64,000 nucleotides of DNA from Candidatus Methanomethylophilaceae archaeon (GCA_944320495.1 CALUHR010000013.1:186001-250000), one strand, 5' to 3'. Counted from the stretch's first letter, positions 16,016 through 25,532 are shown. Numbers and translations are program-made. Notes: a model not told the origin generated them from the letters alone.

Positions 16016-16285
16016 TCAGACGACCGTGTTGGAGACGCACTCGACGTTCTCGATCCCGGGGATGGAGCGGAGCCCGGCCTCGAGCTTTCCGCCGACCTCC
16101 TCGTCGGAGTCGTCGATGAGGAACCCGGCGTAGACCTTCATGAGTCCGAACGCGACGGGCTTGACCTCGGTCTCGAGGACCTTGACACCCTCGGGGACCA
16201 CGTTGTTGAGCTGAGCGATGACCTCATCGAGGTTGACCTCGGTGCTCTCGGGCATGAGGTCGTAAGCTGCGGCGATCTGTCCCAT
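16016..16285 (-). CDS. ef1b: Translation elongation factor 1-beta
   Basis: The 89-residue protein is the full archaeal aEF-1B, equivalent to the guanine-exchange domain of eukaryotic EF-1beta. Diagnostic parts are MPESTEVNLDEVIAQLNNVV, VKPVAFGLMKVYAGFLIDDS and the C-terminal GIENVECVSNTVV. It recharges EF-1alpha with GTP. It lies 9 bases after a tiny zinc-finger gene, a pairing found widely in archaea. Confidence 0.95.
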   Translation of the reverse strand: MGQIAAAYDLMPESTEVNLDEVIAQLNNVVPEGVKVLETEVKPVAFGLMKVYAGFLIDDSDEEVGGKLEAGLRSIPGIENVECVSNTVV

Positions 16286-16294
16286 GTACAGTCC

Positions 16295-16462
16295 TCACGG
16301 GCCGATGAATCCGCATTTCTTGCACTCGTAGGGGACACTCTGGTCGCGGCACTGGGCGCACCTTCCGATCTCGTACTCCCCGCACTTGGGGCACTTGAAG
16401 AAGGTGTTTCCGCGGCCAATCAGCCTCTTCCCGCAGGAAGAGCATATTTTGTCGGCTGCCAT
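16295..16462 (-). CDS. HVO_2753-type two-zinc-finger protein (55 aa)
   Basis: Four CxxC knuckles are visible: CSSC (7-10), CPKC (24-27), CAQC (35-38) and CKKC (47-50). This is the archaeal DUF1610-like double zinc finger, conserved directly upstream of EF-1beta. A haloarchaeal member is linked to biofilm and swarming; the molecular partner is unknown, and RNA or ribosome binding is often suggested. A TATA box at 16483-16493 gives a leaderless start. Confidence 0.9.
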   Translation of the reverse strand: MAADKICSSCGKRLIGRGNTFFKCPKCGEYEIGRCAQCRDQSVPYECKKCGFIGP

Positions 16463-16482
16463 GCGCACGCGATAATTCTTCT

Positions 16483-16493
16483 TATATTTAAAG
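16483..16493 (-). promoter_or_regulatory. TATA box of the zinc-finger/EF-1beta operon
   Basis: TTTAAATATAA on the minus strand is centred about 26 bases before ATG 16462, indicating a leaderless transcript. Confidence 0.65.
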
Positions 16494-16528
16494 AGGCACG
16501 AACTCGGATTATAGAACTGGAGGTCGCC

Positions 16529-18055
16529 TCACCGCATCTCCTCGCGCATGCTGCTGGACAGCTTCTTGGGATCCAGAGCATCCTTGAAGAAGGCCGCGTC
16601 CGAACGGGTGAACTCCCTGAACAGCGCGCTCAGTCCGAAGTGCATCGCCAGACAGAACAGCGAGACAGCGACCAGCGGAAGGAACCCGGAGATGCCCAGG
16701 CAGTGGTCGATGACCAGCAGGACGACCGCATCTATCGCGGCCACGACAAGATGCCTCCACAGGCGCCCGTAGAAGCTGATGCCGGCGTATCTGCGGACGG
16801 AGAGGACCAGCATGATCGCCTGGAACAGGTATCCGACGGACATGGCCAGACCGGCTCCCACCGCACCCAGGCCGCACGCGTATGTCGGGATGAACAGGAG
16901 GAATCCCGCCAGGACGACCGCGATGTACATGGCGGAACAGCGGCCGTATACCTTGGCATTGTTCGTCGAATAGAGGACCTGGGTCATGAGTGCGTTGATG
17001 ACCACGGAGTAGAGCACCATGCACTGTACCGACATGACGTCCCCCGACCTCTCGTATCCGGCTCCGAAGAGCACCACGGCGATCTCGCGTCCGAAGATCA
17101 GCATGACGACCATGACGGGGAAGATCAGCAGTGCCAGGTACCTCTCCGTCTTCCAGATCATGCCCTGCATCTCGGCCCGACCGGTTTCGCTCCCGCGATA
17201 CTCCGACAACTTGGGCAGGATTACGGTGTTCAGGGACTTCCCCAGGTTGGAGAACGTCCATATCACGCCCGCGGATGCCGTGTAGTATCCGACCTCCCTC
17301 CCGTCGAAGCTGAACCCGATTATGACCTTGTCCAGATACTCCACGGCAGTGACCAGCAGCAGTGACACCGCGATAGGGGCCGTGAATGCCAGATAGTCTC
17401 TGAGATAGTCCGGACGGCACAGTCTCAGGTGGGAGTGCCTGAAGATCAGGACGCATGAGATCGACGAGGCCGCTATGCCGACGACGTATCCCAATGCCAG
17501 CACCGGGGCCGACACCTGCATGAAGGCAAGCACCGTGAGCGTGACGGCACGCGCCAGGAACTCGACCATCAGGATGAGCGACGACTTGCCGTTCTCCCCC
17601 TTCCCGTCGAAGGTGTAGGTCATCGACGTCTGCAGGTCCCAGACCAGATAGTAGACGACGAACACCAGGACGACCAGGAACGCCTCGTCGTCCATCGAAT
17701 GGGTGAGGACGTAGCTGACATAGGCCGACAGCAGGGAGAGCGCGGCCATGCCCGCACCCATGACGATCTTGATGGTCAGGAACGTCGAGAAGCACCTGTC
17801 GGGATCCCTGCCCTCGGACACGAACTTGACATTGGTCAGGTTGAAACCCATGTCGGTGACCGCGTTGAACACCGCGACGAACGCCCACGCCCACATCATC
17901 ACGCCGTACTGGTCGCTGACGTAACGCGTCATCACCATGAGAGAGATGAACGAGACGAGCGATGCGAAGACGTTGGAGCCCATCTTCATTACGTACTTGT
18001 GGGCGAGCACGGGACTGCGAGGCGTACCACCAATATGTTTTTGTTCCCAAGACAA
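16529..18055 (-). CDS. Polysaccharide flippase (MOP superfamily, Wzx-like)
   Basis: About 508 residues with roughly 14 hydrophobic segments. The N-terminal signature is NVFASLVSFISLMVMTRYVS with DQYGVMMWAWAFVAVFNAVT, typical of Wzx/RfbX proteins. Later LNTVILPKLSEYRG matches the MOP core. Such proteins flip lipid-linked oligosaccharides across the membrane. The start is uncertain: the frame opens at a TTG (18055), but a GTG at 18010 or ATG at 17989 fits the family better. It is divergent from the acyltransferase gene and belongs to the glycan locus. Confidence 0.87.
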   Translation of the reverse strand: MSWEQKHIGGTPRSPVLAHKYVMKMGSNVFASLVSFISLMVMTRYVSDQYGVMMWAWAFVAVFNAVTDMGFNLTNVKFVSEGRDPDRCFSTFLTIKIVMGAGMAALSLLSAYVSYVLTHSMDDEAFLVVLVFVVYYLVWDLQTSMTYTFDGKGENGKSSLILMVEFLARAVTLTVLAFMQVSAPVLALGYVVGIAASSISCVLIFRHSHLRLCRPDYLRDYLAFTAPIAVSLLLVTAVEYLDKVIIGFSFDGREVGYYTASAGVIWTFSNLGKSLNTVILPKLSEYRGSETGRAEMQGMIWKTERYLALLIFPVMVVMLIFGREIAVVLFGAGYERSGDVMSVQCMVLYSVVINALMTQVLYSTNNAKVYGRCSAMYIAVVLAGFLLFIPTYACGLGAVGAGLAMSVGYLFQAIMLVLSVRRYAGISFYGRLWRHLVVAAIDAVVLLVIDHCLGISGFLPLVAVSLFCLAMHFGLSALFREFTRSDAAFFKDALDPKKLSSSMREEMR

Positions 18056-18126
18056 CCAGATAGATACAAAGCGTTCCCTCGCTGGTGTTCACACCTAGAA
18101 ATATAGAGGCGACCCATGCACATGGC

Positions 18127-19242
18127 ATGGAATGCAGGAGCGGCTTCCGCAGGGACTACCTCGACTACAGGAACACGCTGACGGCGAGATTCCTGATGAT
18201 TGCATCCATCTTCATATTTCACGCAGGACTGTTCTTCGGGTTCTCGGTCCCTAACAACGGCCACACGTGCGTCGCAGTATTCTTCTTCCTGTCCGGATAC
18301 GGACTGGAATACAGTCTCTCCAACAAAACCGGATACATGAGGACATTCCTCCAAAAAAGAGCCCTCGGCCTGTTGATCCAATACTGGCTCATCATGATGC
18401 TCTGCGCGGCTCTAACCGGTGTGGCTTATCTGTCATTCCAGTCCTTCATGCAGGACGCGGACAAGTACCTGTTCGAATACGTCAACTGGTACATCCTGGA
18501 GCTCCTGGTGTTCTACGTCATTTTCTTCATATCCGCCATGTTCCATGAGGTCAGATGGAGGTACCTGTTCGTCCTAGTCACCACGATTGCCTCCATGTAC
18601 ATCCTAGCAGAGAACTTCGACACCAACCTGTATCTGAAGTCGGGACTGGTTTTCATCGTAGGAATGGCATGGTACAGGTACAAGGACCGCATCGATGCCT
18701 TCCTCACTAAGTACTACCCTCTGATCATTATCCCCTTAACAGTGCTGCTCCTGATTCCCGAGAGGAGCGATGTGTTCGCCATCGACATGGTCTACACCGG
18801 CATCACGGCGATACTGCTTGTCATCGTCGGATGCATGGTCCTGATGGCGGACCTCAGGAAGAGATGGTACATCCCCCTTCTGGCGCTAATCGTCGGCGGA
18901 GCGGTCATGTTCAACGGATTGGGCACTGCCCAGAACATTGAGGGGGCATCAATGCTGTTCCTCGCAGGACTATCCTGCGTGATCTATCAGATTCCATCGC
19001 TCTGCAAGGCAATGGTTCCCCTCGGCTCCATGTCGCTAGAACTGTTCCTGCTCCACTACATCACGTTCAAGTGGACCTCTTACTACATCGACGATCTGCT
19101 TGTGATAATGATCCTCTCCACGATCATCACCCTGGTCATCTCGTACGCTGCGTATATCGGGGTCGGCCGCATCATGAAAGCGTACAACAGAGGCGTTGAC
19201 ATACTCTGCACGGAGCAGAGGCCCCCCGAGACGACATCATGA
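18127..19242 (+). CDS. Membrane acyltransferase 3 family protein
   Basis: About 371 residues with ten or so membrane helices. The N-terminal IFHAGLFFGFSVPNNG and VAVFFFLSGYGLEYSL match the acyltransferase-3 (OafA/WecH) signature with its conserved His and FFFLSGY. The C-terminal LGSMSLELFLLHYITFKW is the family's late motif. These enzymes O-acetylate glycans across the membrane. An AAATATAG element at about 18098-18105 favours a leaderless ATG at 18127 over an upstream GTG at 18085. Codon use is somewhat less GC-biased than average, which may indicate later acquisition. Confidence 0.8.
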   Translation: MECRSGFRRDYLDYRNTLTARFLMIASIFIFHAGLFFGFSVPNNGHTCVAVFFFLSGYGLEYSLSNKTGYMRTFLQKRALGLLIQYWLIMMLCAALTGVAYLSFQSFMQDADKYLFEYVNWYILELLVFYVIFFISAMFHEVRWRYLFVLVTTIASMYILAENFDTNLYLKSGLVFIVGMAWYRYKDRIDAFLTKYYPLIIIPLTVLLLIPERSDVFAIDMVYTGITAILLVIVGCMVLMADLRKRWYIPLLALIVGGAVMFNGLGTAQNIEGASMLFLAGLSCVIYQIPSLCKAMVPLGSMSLELFLLHYITFKWTSYYIDDLLVIMILSTIITLVISYAAYIGVGRIMKAYNRGVDILCTEQRPPETTS

Positions 19243-19306
19243 CCCTCCAACACAACACCTATCATGACAGATGTGATTCCCGGAACCTGACTCGGAGGAA
19301 GACGAT

Positions 19307-20683
19307 ATGAGGATGTTCGGAACCAACGGCGTGCGCGGGATAGCGAACGACAGCCTCAGCTGCGAACTGGCACTGCGCATGGGGAAGAGCATCGGGACCG
19401 TGCTCGGCCCGACGATAGCTCTCGCCTATGACACACGGACGTCGTCCCGTATGATCAGGGATGCGGTCCGTTCCGGACTCGTCTCCGTGGGCACGGACGT
19501 CATCGACCTCGGAATGGTCCCTACGCCCGCGCTCCAGCATTATGTGAAGATGCGTCCCGGGATCACCGGGGGGGTCATGATCACCGCCTCCCACAATCCT
19601 CCAGAGTACAACGGCATCAAATGCATCTCCGGCGACGGGACGGAATGCTCCCACGAGGAGGAGCAGAGGATAGAGGATGCGTATGACGGCGACATCCGGT
19701 GCGTAGGATGGGAGTCCATCGGTACAGTCCGCCACGTCCTGGATGCGGCCGAGGAGTATGTGGACTCCATCGTGTCGAAGGTCGACCGCGAATCGATCAG
19801 AGCGGCCCGCCTCACCGTCTGCGTGGACTGCGCCAACGGCGCCTCCGTGGAGACGGCGCCGATGCTCATGAGCAGACTGGGAGTCCGTGCGATCACGATC
19901 AACGGCAACCCGCAGGGCGAGTTCCCCGGCCATCCGAGCGAGCCCACGGAGGAGAACCTGGAGGACCTGAAGAGACTGGTGGTGGACACCGGTGCGGACC
20001 TCGGGATAGCCCATGACGGGGACGCGGACAGATGCGTCTTCGTGACGTCCGATGGACGGTTCGTCAGCGGGGACCTCTCCCTGGCCCTCCTGGCGAGGAA
20101 CGAGCTCTCCAGAAACGGCGGGGGCAGGGTAATGGTTACCGTCGCCACGTCCAAGGTCGTGGAGGACACCGTCGAATCGAACGGCGGAGAGACGGTGTAC
20201 ACGGCGGTCGGGTCCCCCATAGTCGCCCGCGAGATGATCTCAGGGGGAGGGGTCTTCGGCGGGGAGGAGAACGGCGGACTGATCTTCGCCGACCACCAGT
20301 ACTGCCGCGACGGCGGCATGGGAGCCGCGAGGATGCTGGAGTCCATCGCCAGGAACGGCCCCCTGTCCGAACAGGTGGACTCCCTGCCGAGATATCGCAC
20401 CATCAAGAAGGCAGTGAGATGCCCGGACTGCCTCAAGACCGAGGTCATCGAGACCGTGTGCAGGATGCACGAAGACGGCAGGATAGACCGCAGGGACGGG
20501 CTTCGCATCGATTTCGATGACGGCTGGGTCCTGATACGTCCGTCCGGAACGGAACCTAAGTTCAGGATCTACTCCGAATCCAAGGATGATGCGGTCGCCG
20601 AAGCACGCTCCGAATCGTTCGTGAGGGAGATCGAGGACATCATCGGAGAGAGAGCCCGATCGCTCCCTGACGACCTTCCCTAA
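19307..20683 (+). CDS. glmM: Phosphohexomutase (phosphomannomutase/phosphoglucosamine mutase)
   Basis: The 458-residue alpha-D-phosphohexomutase has the four expected sites. N-terminal MFGTNGVRGIAND binds phosphate. The phosphoserine loop is MITASHNPPEYNGIK. The metal loop is HDGDADRCVFV and the sugar/phosphate loop is IRPSGTEPKFRIYSE. GlmM versus ManB specificity is not settled by these motifs. It interconverts hexose 6- and 1-phosphates for nucleotide-sugar synthesis. It abuts the convergent isomerase gene, whose open frame continues antisense into its last 440 bases. Confidence 0.88.
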   Translation: MRMFGTNGVRGIANDSLSCELALRMGKSIGTVLGPTIALAYDTRTSSRMIRDAVRSGLVSVGTDVIDLGMVPTPALQHYVKMRPGITGGVMITASHNPPEYNGIKCISGDGTECSHEEEQRIEDAYDGDIRCVGWESIGTVRHVLDAAEEYVDSIVSKVDRESIRAARLTVCVDCANGASVETAPMLMSRLGVRAITINGNPQGEFPGHPSEPTEENLEDLKRLVVDTGADLGIAHDGDADRCVFVTSDGRFVSGDLSLALLARNELSRNGGGRVMVTVATSKVVEDTVESNGGETVYTAVGSPIVAREMISGGGVFGGEENGGLIFADHQYCRDGGMGAARMLESIARNGPLSEQVDSLPRYRTIKKAVRCPDCLKTEVIETVCRMHEDGRIDRRDGLRIDFDDGWVLIRPSGTEPKFRIYSESKDDAVAEARSESFVREIEDIIGERARSLPDDLP

Positions 20684-21664
20684 CTTCGCCTTGAGCTGCA
20701 TCACCGGCTTCACCTCGGCTGGGTCTATGCCGCGATGCTCCGCCATGTACAATGACATGTAGTCTCCGAGGATGATCGCCCGGAACATGTTCTCGAGCGC
20801 GGACTTCCCTCCGAGCCTGATGACCTTCACCGGTGCGCCGCTGACCTCGAGCTCCTCGGCGACGCCCTCCAACACCCCGGTCCCGCGGCACAGACCGTCG
20901 TCCGCACCGATCAGGAGGATGAACAGGTAGTCCTGACGATCGGTACCGGCCCAGCGGGACACCTCTGGGCATCCCAGCTCCGGAAGCGACTCGCAGAAGG
21001 CCACGAACTTGGAGTTCTCGTTGACCTGGGTCTTCCATCTGAACGCCACCGACTGCATGCTCACATCCGAGCATACGACAGGCACCTTCCCGACCAGGGC
21101 ATCCACCAGCTCATGGGCCAGCGATCCCTCCGCGAGGGCGGCATCGTCCCGGTAGTCGCGGAGCGAGGGGATGAACGCCCTGATCCTCCCGGACAGGTCC
21201 GGTCCACCTGCCGAGCGTATGACGGCCAGCGTGTAACCGATCATGTATCCGATCGCATGCCTGGGATGCATGTCCTTCGGGAGGGGGATGACCTTGTCGC
21301 CTCCGGACTCGGCGGCCTCCCTGAGCAGACCTCCCGACGTCAGCACCACGACCCTGCAGCCGCACGCCTTCGCCTGATGGTACATGTTCATCGTCTCGGC
21401 CGTGTTGCCGGAGTAGCTGGACACTATCGCGAGAGTCCGCGGGCCGACCCAGCTGGGCAGTTCCGGGTACTTCATCAGGCACAGGTACTTGGATGACTCC
21501 GCATAACAGCAATCTGCCGCGAAATCACCGCTGACGGCGGAACCACCGACTCCGCAAAGCAGGATGCTGTCGCAATCGAAGACCTCCCCGGGATCGTATG
21601 ACAATGACTTCTCGAGATCGTCGACGAAATGGTACAGCTGCTCCTTCACGGTGAGACCGGCCAT
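20684..21664 (-). CDS. Bifunctional phosphoglucose/phosphomannose isomerase (PGI/PMI)
   Basis: The 327-residue homologous part has a SIS domain with the phosphate loop IVSSYSGNTAETMN and the Gly-rich LLCGVGGSAVSGDFAADC. A second SIS half carries the family Arg/Glu residues (NENSKFVAFCESLPELG). The late His lies in MAEHRGIDPAEVKPVMQLKA. It interconverts fructose 6-P with glucose 6-P or mannose 6-P. At the family-typical end (LKAKLGKVV) there is no stop; the frame stays open to 20240 through the antisense of the mutase gene. It overlaps the upstream paralogue by TGATG. Confidence 0.85.
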
Positions 21665-22620
21665 CAGTACGCCTCCTCCAGAGCTTCGGCAACCATCAGT
21701 GCGAGTGCCATCGCCCTGATGTTCTTGGTCATGGAGTCGCCTGAGCCCAGGTCCGCGACGATCGCATGCCTCCCGTTCTCCTCCAGGACCTCCAACATGC
21801 ACCGCAGTATCTCCGTGACCAGGCCGCTCCTGACCTCCCCTCTGATGACCAGCAGCCTGAGCTCCGGCGCATGGACGTTCGGATCGGACCAGCCTACCAG
21901 CTCATTGTGGTCGAACTCCGGCAGCTCGCCGAAGAACGATATGTCGGACCTCGCGGATCCGATAATCCGCCTCCAGTAGCGGGAGGATGCGCGGATGTCC
22001 GATGTGCTGTATGCGGCGACTACACCGCCGGACAGCTCGTTGGCCACATCCGCGACCTGTCCCTCGAGATCGTCCCTGGATGCCTCGGCGGACCTCAGGG
22101 CGTCCCTGAGCATGAGAGACGCATCGAACAGACCGGAGGACTGCACCATCGCCGACAGCAGCCCCATGACGAACCATGGGGCCTCGGCCTCATCCACATC
22201 GGACGGTATGGGGAAGACGACACCTCCCGCATCACGACATGAGGCTGTGATCCTCCCCTCCGAGGAGATGCACACGACCTCGCAACCGCGAGACAACAGG
22301 TCATTCAGGATGCGGAGCATGGTCTCGTCGTCGCCGTCATACGATACCAGAACGGCCCTCACGCCTGGGACCACCCATCCGGGGACGCGGTTGTCACAGA
22401 TGTGTGGGACGTATACGGAAGCGGATTCGTTGGCGGCGTCCGAGATCACGTCAGCCGCGACTCCGCAGAAATCGTTGCAGAATACGCACATGCGAGCCGA
22501 TGTCCCCATGTCGACCTGCGTCTCGGCGGCCGCCTTGGCACGGTCGATGAATCCGGACGGCCAGGATGCCCTCGGCATCCCTGTGGCTGAGACTCCCCCA
22601 GCCAGGCTGTTCGTGCGCAT
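21664..22620 (-). CDS. Degenerate PGI/PMI-like SIS protein
   Basis: About 318 residues align in layout with the downstream PGI/PMI: FIDRAKAAAETQVDMGTSAR, a first SIS half and a second half with SSRYWRRIIGSARSDISFFG and FDHNELVGWSD. The phosphate loop SYSGNT is replaced by SYDGDDETML, and CGVGGSA by CVFCNDFCGVA, so catalysis is unlikely. Translational coupling suggests a heteromeric regulatory or structural partner. A longer reading from 22653 is possible, but the promoter element places initiation near 22640, so ATG 22620 (or GTG 22629) is preferred. Confidence 0.65.
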   Translation of the reverse strand: MRTNSLAGGVSATGMPRASWPSGFIDRAKAAAETQVDMGTSARMCVFCNDFCGVAADVISDAANESASVYVPHICDNRVPGWVVPGVRAVLVSYDGDDETMLRILNDLLSRGCEVVCISSEGRITASCRDAGGVVFPIPSDVDEAEAPWFVMGLLSAMVQSSGLFDASLMLRDALRSAEASRDDLEGQVADVANELSGGVVAAYSTSDIRASSRYWRRIIGSARSDISFFGELPEFDHNELVGWSDPNVHAPELRLLVIRGEVRSGLVTEILRCMLEVLEENGRHAIVADLGSGDSMTKNIRAMALALMVAEALEEAY

Positions 22621-22628
22621 CCCATCCA

Positions 22629-22650
22629 CTGAATCACCTGAATGATTCAG
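22629..22650. promoter_or_regulatory. 8-bp inverted repeat in the divergent promoter region
   Basis: CTGAATCA and TGATTCAG are perfect inverted repeats separated by six bases. They lie just downstream of the AT-rich element and before the preferred start of the PGI-like gene. They may be an operator or an mRNA hairpin. Confidence 0.4.
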
Positions 22651-22659
22651 CATACTCTT

Positions 22660-22671
22660 TAGTTATTTATT
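22660..22671. promoter_or_regulatory. AT-rich core promoter shared by SDR and PGI-like genes
   Basis: TAGTTATTTATT is about 26-45 bases from both divergent starts (22620/22629 on minus, 22706 on plus). No other TATA-like element is present in the gap. Confidence 0.4.
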
Positions 22672-22705
22672 CGAAACGCGTCTTCCTTTGACATCGGTTG
22701 AAACC

Positions 22706-23731
22706 ATGAGTGCAACGGACCCCACCCTGCAGCATCTCCCCCTCGATGAGTTGAAAGGCAAGAGGATAGCCATCCTCGGAAGCACTGGATTGATCGCATC
22801 CACCCTCGTGGAGAAGCTATGCGGCCTGGATGATGCGCTGGGTCTAGGCTTGGAACTGATCATCACATACCGCGACAGAGCGAAGGTCGAGAGGAGGTTC
22901 TCCGAACTGCGCACGGGATGCGCCATCGAATACCTGAGGTACGATGTCACGGAACCTTTCCCGGATGTTGATGTGGATTTCATCGTCCATTCCGCCAGCC
23001 CGGCGCATCCGAAGGCGTTTGTCGAGAATCCTGTGGGGGTCATGAAGGCCAACATCGACGGCGTCACCAACGTCCTCGAGCATGCCCGCGCCCATCCGGA
23101 GACCCGTGTGCTGTACGTCTCATCTGGAGAGGTGTACGGGTCGAAGACCGAGAACCGCCCCTACGCCGAGACCGACACCGGCCTCCTGGACCCGCTCAAC
23201 TTCCGCGCGTGCTATCCCGAGAGCAAACGCGCCGCGGAGACGTTGTGCAGATGCTATCTGCACCAGTACGGTGTCGATTCGGTGATCGTCCGCCCCGGGC
23301 ACGTGTACGGCCCCGCCCTGATGTCCGAGAGCACCAGGGTCGATGTCCAGTTCATGAGGAACGCCCTCGCAGGGGAGGACATACTCATGAAGAGCCTTGG
23401 ACTGCAGAGACGCTCGTACATCCATGTGGATGACGTCGTCTCGGGCATGCTATTCGCGATGCTGAAGGGGGGCTCCGGAGAGGCCTACAACATCTCCAAC
23501 CGCCACTCCGACATCACGATCCGCGAGTATGCCGAGATCCTCGCCGGGATAGCGGGTGTTTCGGTGCGCATGGAGGTCGATGCGGCCTCATGCACGGGAT
23601 CGTCCCAGGTGCAGGATTCCACGCTGGACTCGTCCAAGCTCGAGGGGCTGGGGTGGGTCCCGCGCATCCGCATGGAGGGGGGGCTCAGGGGGACTCTCGA
23701 TACCCTGCGCTCCCGCGACCGGGTGCTTTGA
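22706..23731 (+). CDS. NAD-dependent epimerase/dehydratase (extended SDR)
   Basis: The 341-residue Rossmann enzyme has the nucleotide motif IAILGSTGLIASTLVEKL near residue 20-37. The catalytic Ser/Tyr/Lys lie in YVSSGEVYGSKTE and YPESKRAAETLC. Then come SVIVRPGHVYGP and the C-terminal YNISNRHSDITIREYAEIL. It resembles UDP-glucuronate decarboxylase and dTDP-glucose 4,6-dehydratase-like enzymes acting on nucleotide sugars. The exact reaction is unresolved. ATG 22706 is chosen over an in-frame TTG at 22688. Confidence 0.83.
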   Translation: MSATDPTLQHLPLDELKGKRIAILGSTGLIASTLVEKLCGLDDALGLGLELIITYRDRAKVERRFSELRTGCAIEYLRYDVTEPFPDVDVDFIVHSASPAHPKAFVENPVGVMKANIDGVTNVLEHARAHPETRVLYVSSGEVYGSKTENRPYAETDTGLLDPLNFRACYPESKRAAETLCRCYLHQYGVDSVIVRPGHVYGPALMSESTRVDVQFMRNALAGEDILMKSLGLQRRSYIHVDDVVSGMLFAMLKGGSGEAYNISNRHSDITIREYAEILAGIAGVSVRMEVDAASCTGSSQVQDSTLDSSKLEGLGWVPRIRMEGGLRGTLDTLRSRDRVL

Positions 23732-23765
23732 AAACTATATATCGCTAACCGCGGGTTGACGGCCG

Positions 23766-24521
23766 ATGAGCACGGATGAGAAGCTGGTGAAGGTCCGCAA
23801 GACGTCGGACTACGAGTACGGATCGTCCAAGTACATCTACACGCCTCTCAGCAGGCTTTTCACCCGCATCCTGCTGAAGACGCCAGCCACCCCCAACCAG
23901 ATCACGATCTTCTGGGGGCTCCTGATGATCCTGTGCTCGATCGCGTTCGCCTTCGGCGATCTCCTGCTCGGGGTCCTCGGAGGCATCGGCTGGGTCATCT
24001 CCTACGCCCTCGACTACACCGACGGGGACATAGCCCGCTACAAGGACATGAAGTCCAAGCGCGGCCCGTTCCAGGACCTCGTGAACCACAGGGCGACCTA
24101 CCCCCTGCTCATGTTCTGCATCGGATTCGGGGCCTACAAGATTGGAAGGACCGAGTTCTTCGGCATCGCCTTCGACCCCATGTGGTACATCGTACTCGGA
24201 TTCCTGGCCGGCATAGCCATGGTCATCATCATGGACCTCGGCGACGCCTACAACAAGGTGTATCCCGAGGGAAGCATCGACAGCGACCGCGGAAGCGCCG
24301 CCGTGGAGGGGGGTAACGTGGGGAACCGCAGGCTGTTCAAGGCCGTCATGAACTTCAACCCCCTCGTGTTCACGAACATGATGCTCCTGACGCCCGTCTT
24401 CGCCCTGATCGGTCTCACGGACGTGTTCATCATCTTCTACGGTATCTTCTATCCCCTGGCCGCGTTCGGGAGGTACGTCATACTGTATCGCAGACTGCCC
24501 GGCGTATCGAAATCGCAGTGA
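23766..24521 (+). CDS. CDP-alcohol phosphotransferase family membrane protein, altered motif
   Basis: The 251-residue protein has about six helices. The CDP-binding motif reads DYTDGDIARYKDMKSKRG and then PFQDLVNH. Against the family pattern DG-x2-AR-x8-G-x3-D-x3-D, the last Asp is replaced by His. That Asp is the proposed catalytic base in structurally studied members. Such enzymes join a CDP-activated lipid or alcohol to a polyol phosphate or sugar. With an IspD/TarI-like cytidylyltransferase 2.3 kb away, a CDP-polyol branch is conceivable. It converges on an exported-protein gene that lacks its own stop. Confidence 0.75.
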   Translation: MSTDEKLVKVRKTSDYEYGSSKYIYTPLSRLFTRILLKTPATPNQITIFWGLLMILCSIAFAFGDLLLGVLGGIGWVISYALDYTDGDIARYKDMKSKRGPFQDLVNHRATYPLLMFCIGFGAYKIGRTEFFGIAFDPMWYIVLGFLAGIAMVIIMDLGDAYNKVYPEGSIDSDRGSAAVEGGNVGNRRLFKAVMNFNPLVFTNMMLLTPVFALIGLTDVFIIFYGIFYPLAAFGRYVILYRRLPGVSKSQ

Positions 24522-25532
24522 TCGGAGGACGATGCATTCCCCGTACACGGCGCGGGCGGAGCCCACGTACCCGTAGATGCGGAGGTTGTCTCCCGAGAAG
24601 TCGAACACGCCACTGGGGGCATCGTAGGTGTGCCCCTGCTGATAGTCGACTATCGTCGATGTGTAGTCTAGACCGGATGCTATCGTCTGGGCCACGAAAT
24701 GGACCGTGTGGGACTGGTACTCGACGGTCATGCCGAAGTTCATGACCATGCCGTCGTAGGCGCGGTAGATGAGCGCGCAGGCATACCCATCGCTGGACTC
24801 GTTCCCGACAGAGAAGTACTCGCCTATGCCCTCGTACCTTATACCGTAGGAGTACTCATTGAACTGTATGCCCAGGGAATCCTGGACGAGGTCGTTCTGG
24901 ATGTAATCCGTACGGAGGGTGTGTCTGACGTCGTTGAAGCTGGAGTCGTCCATCCCCTCGATGCCCGTGAACAGCTCGGCATACCCCTGGATCTGCTCGA
25001 TGTCATCATCGTCTGGACCGTGGGACACGTACTTGCCCAGGCATCCGGACATGTTCATCACGGTGCCGCCGGACCTCAGCCATTCGACGAGCACGCACGA
25101 GGACGTGCCGTCGTACAGCACGTCCGAGACCGCCCCTGCGGCGATCAGGACGGCGACCGAGGAACGATCGGCATCCGGAAGGGCTTCCGCCAGTTCCTGC
25201 GAGTCGCAGAACACCATTCCCGGCCCCGAACGTATCTCGAGCTGCTCCCCCAGGCCGATGAGCATCGTCTCCTGGAGCTCCCAGTCGTTCATCGCCGCAT
25301 ATTCCGTGTCGAAATACACCAGGATCGTATCGAAATCATATCCCGCGCTGCTCTCGATGAGCGTCGTGTGGGTCTCCATGCCGTAGTTCGACGAGTACGT
25401 GTAATGGATCCCGTCCTCATCTCCCCAGGCGTCCAGGTCGCATCTGTATATGTTCGGACCGTAGGACAGGACCATGCCGACGAGCATGACGGCGACGACT
25501 GCTACAATCACTATGACATCGATGCGCTTCAT
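24522..25532 (-). CDS. Exported hypothetical protein, copy 1 of the GT-C module
   Basis: A 337-residue protein with a single N-terminal membrane anchor (VIVIVAVVAVMLVGMVLSYG) and a long extracytoplasmic domain rich in Tyr, Asp and Gly. It shares with copy 2 (30456-31469) the segment VLYDGTSSCVLVEWLRSGGT and the C-terminal LRIYGYVGSARAVYG, and both have nearly equal length. The core resembles amidotransferase-like/ThuA-type sandwich folds only loosely. No stop is present at this end; the frame continues antisense to the CDP-alcohol transferase as far as 23745. The start lies inside the GT-C gene. Function unknown. Confidence 0.6.
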
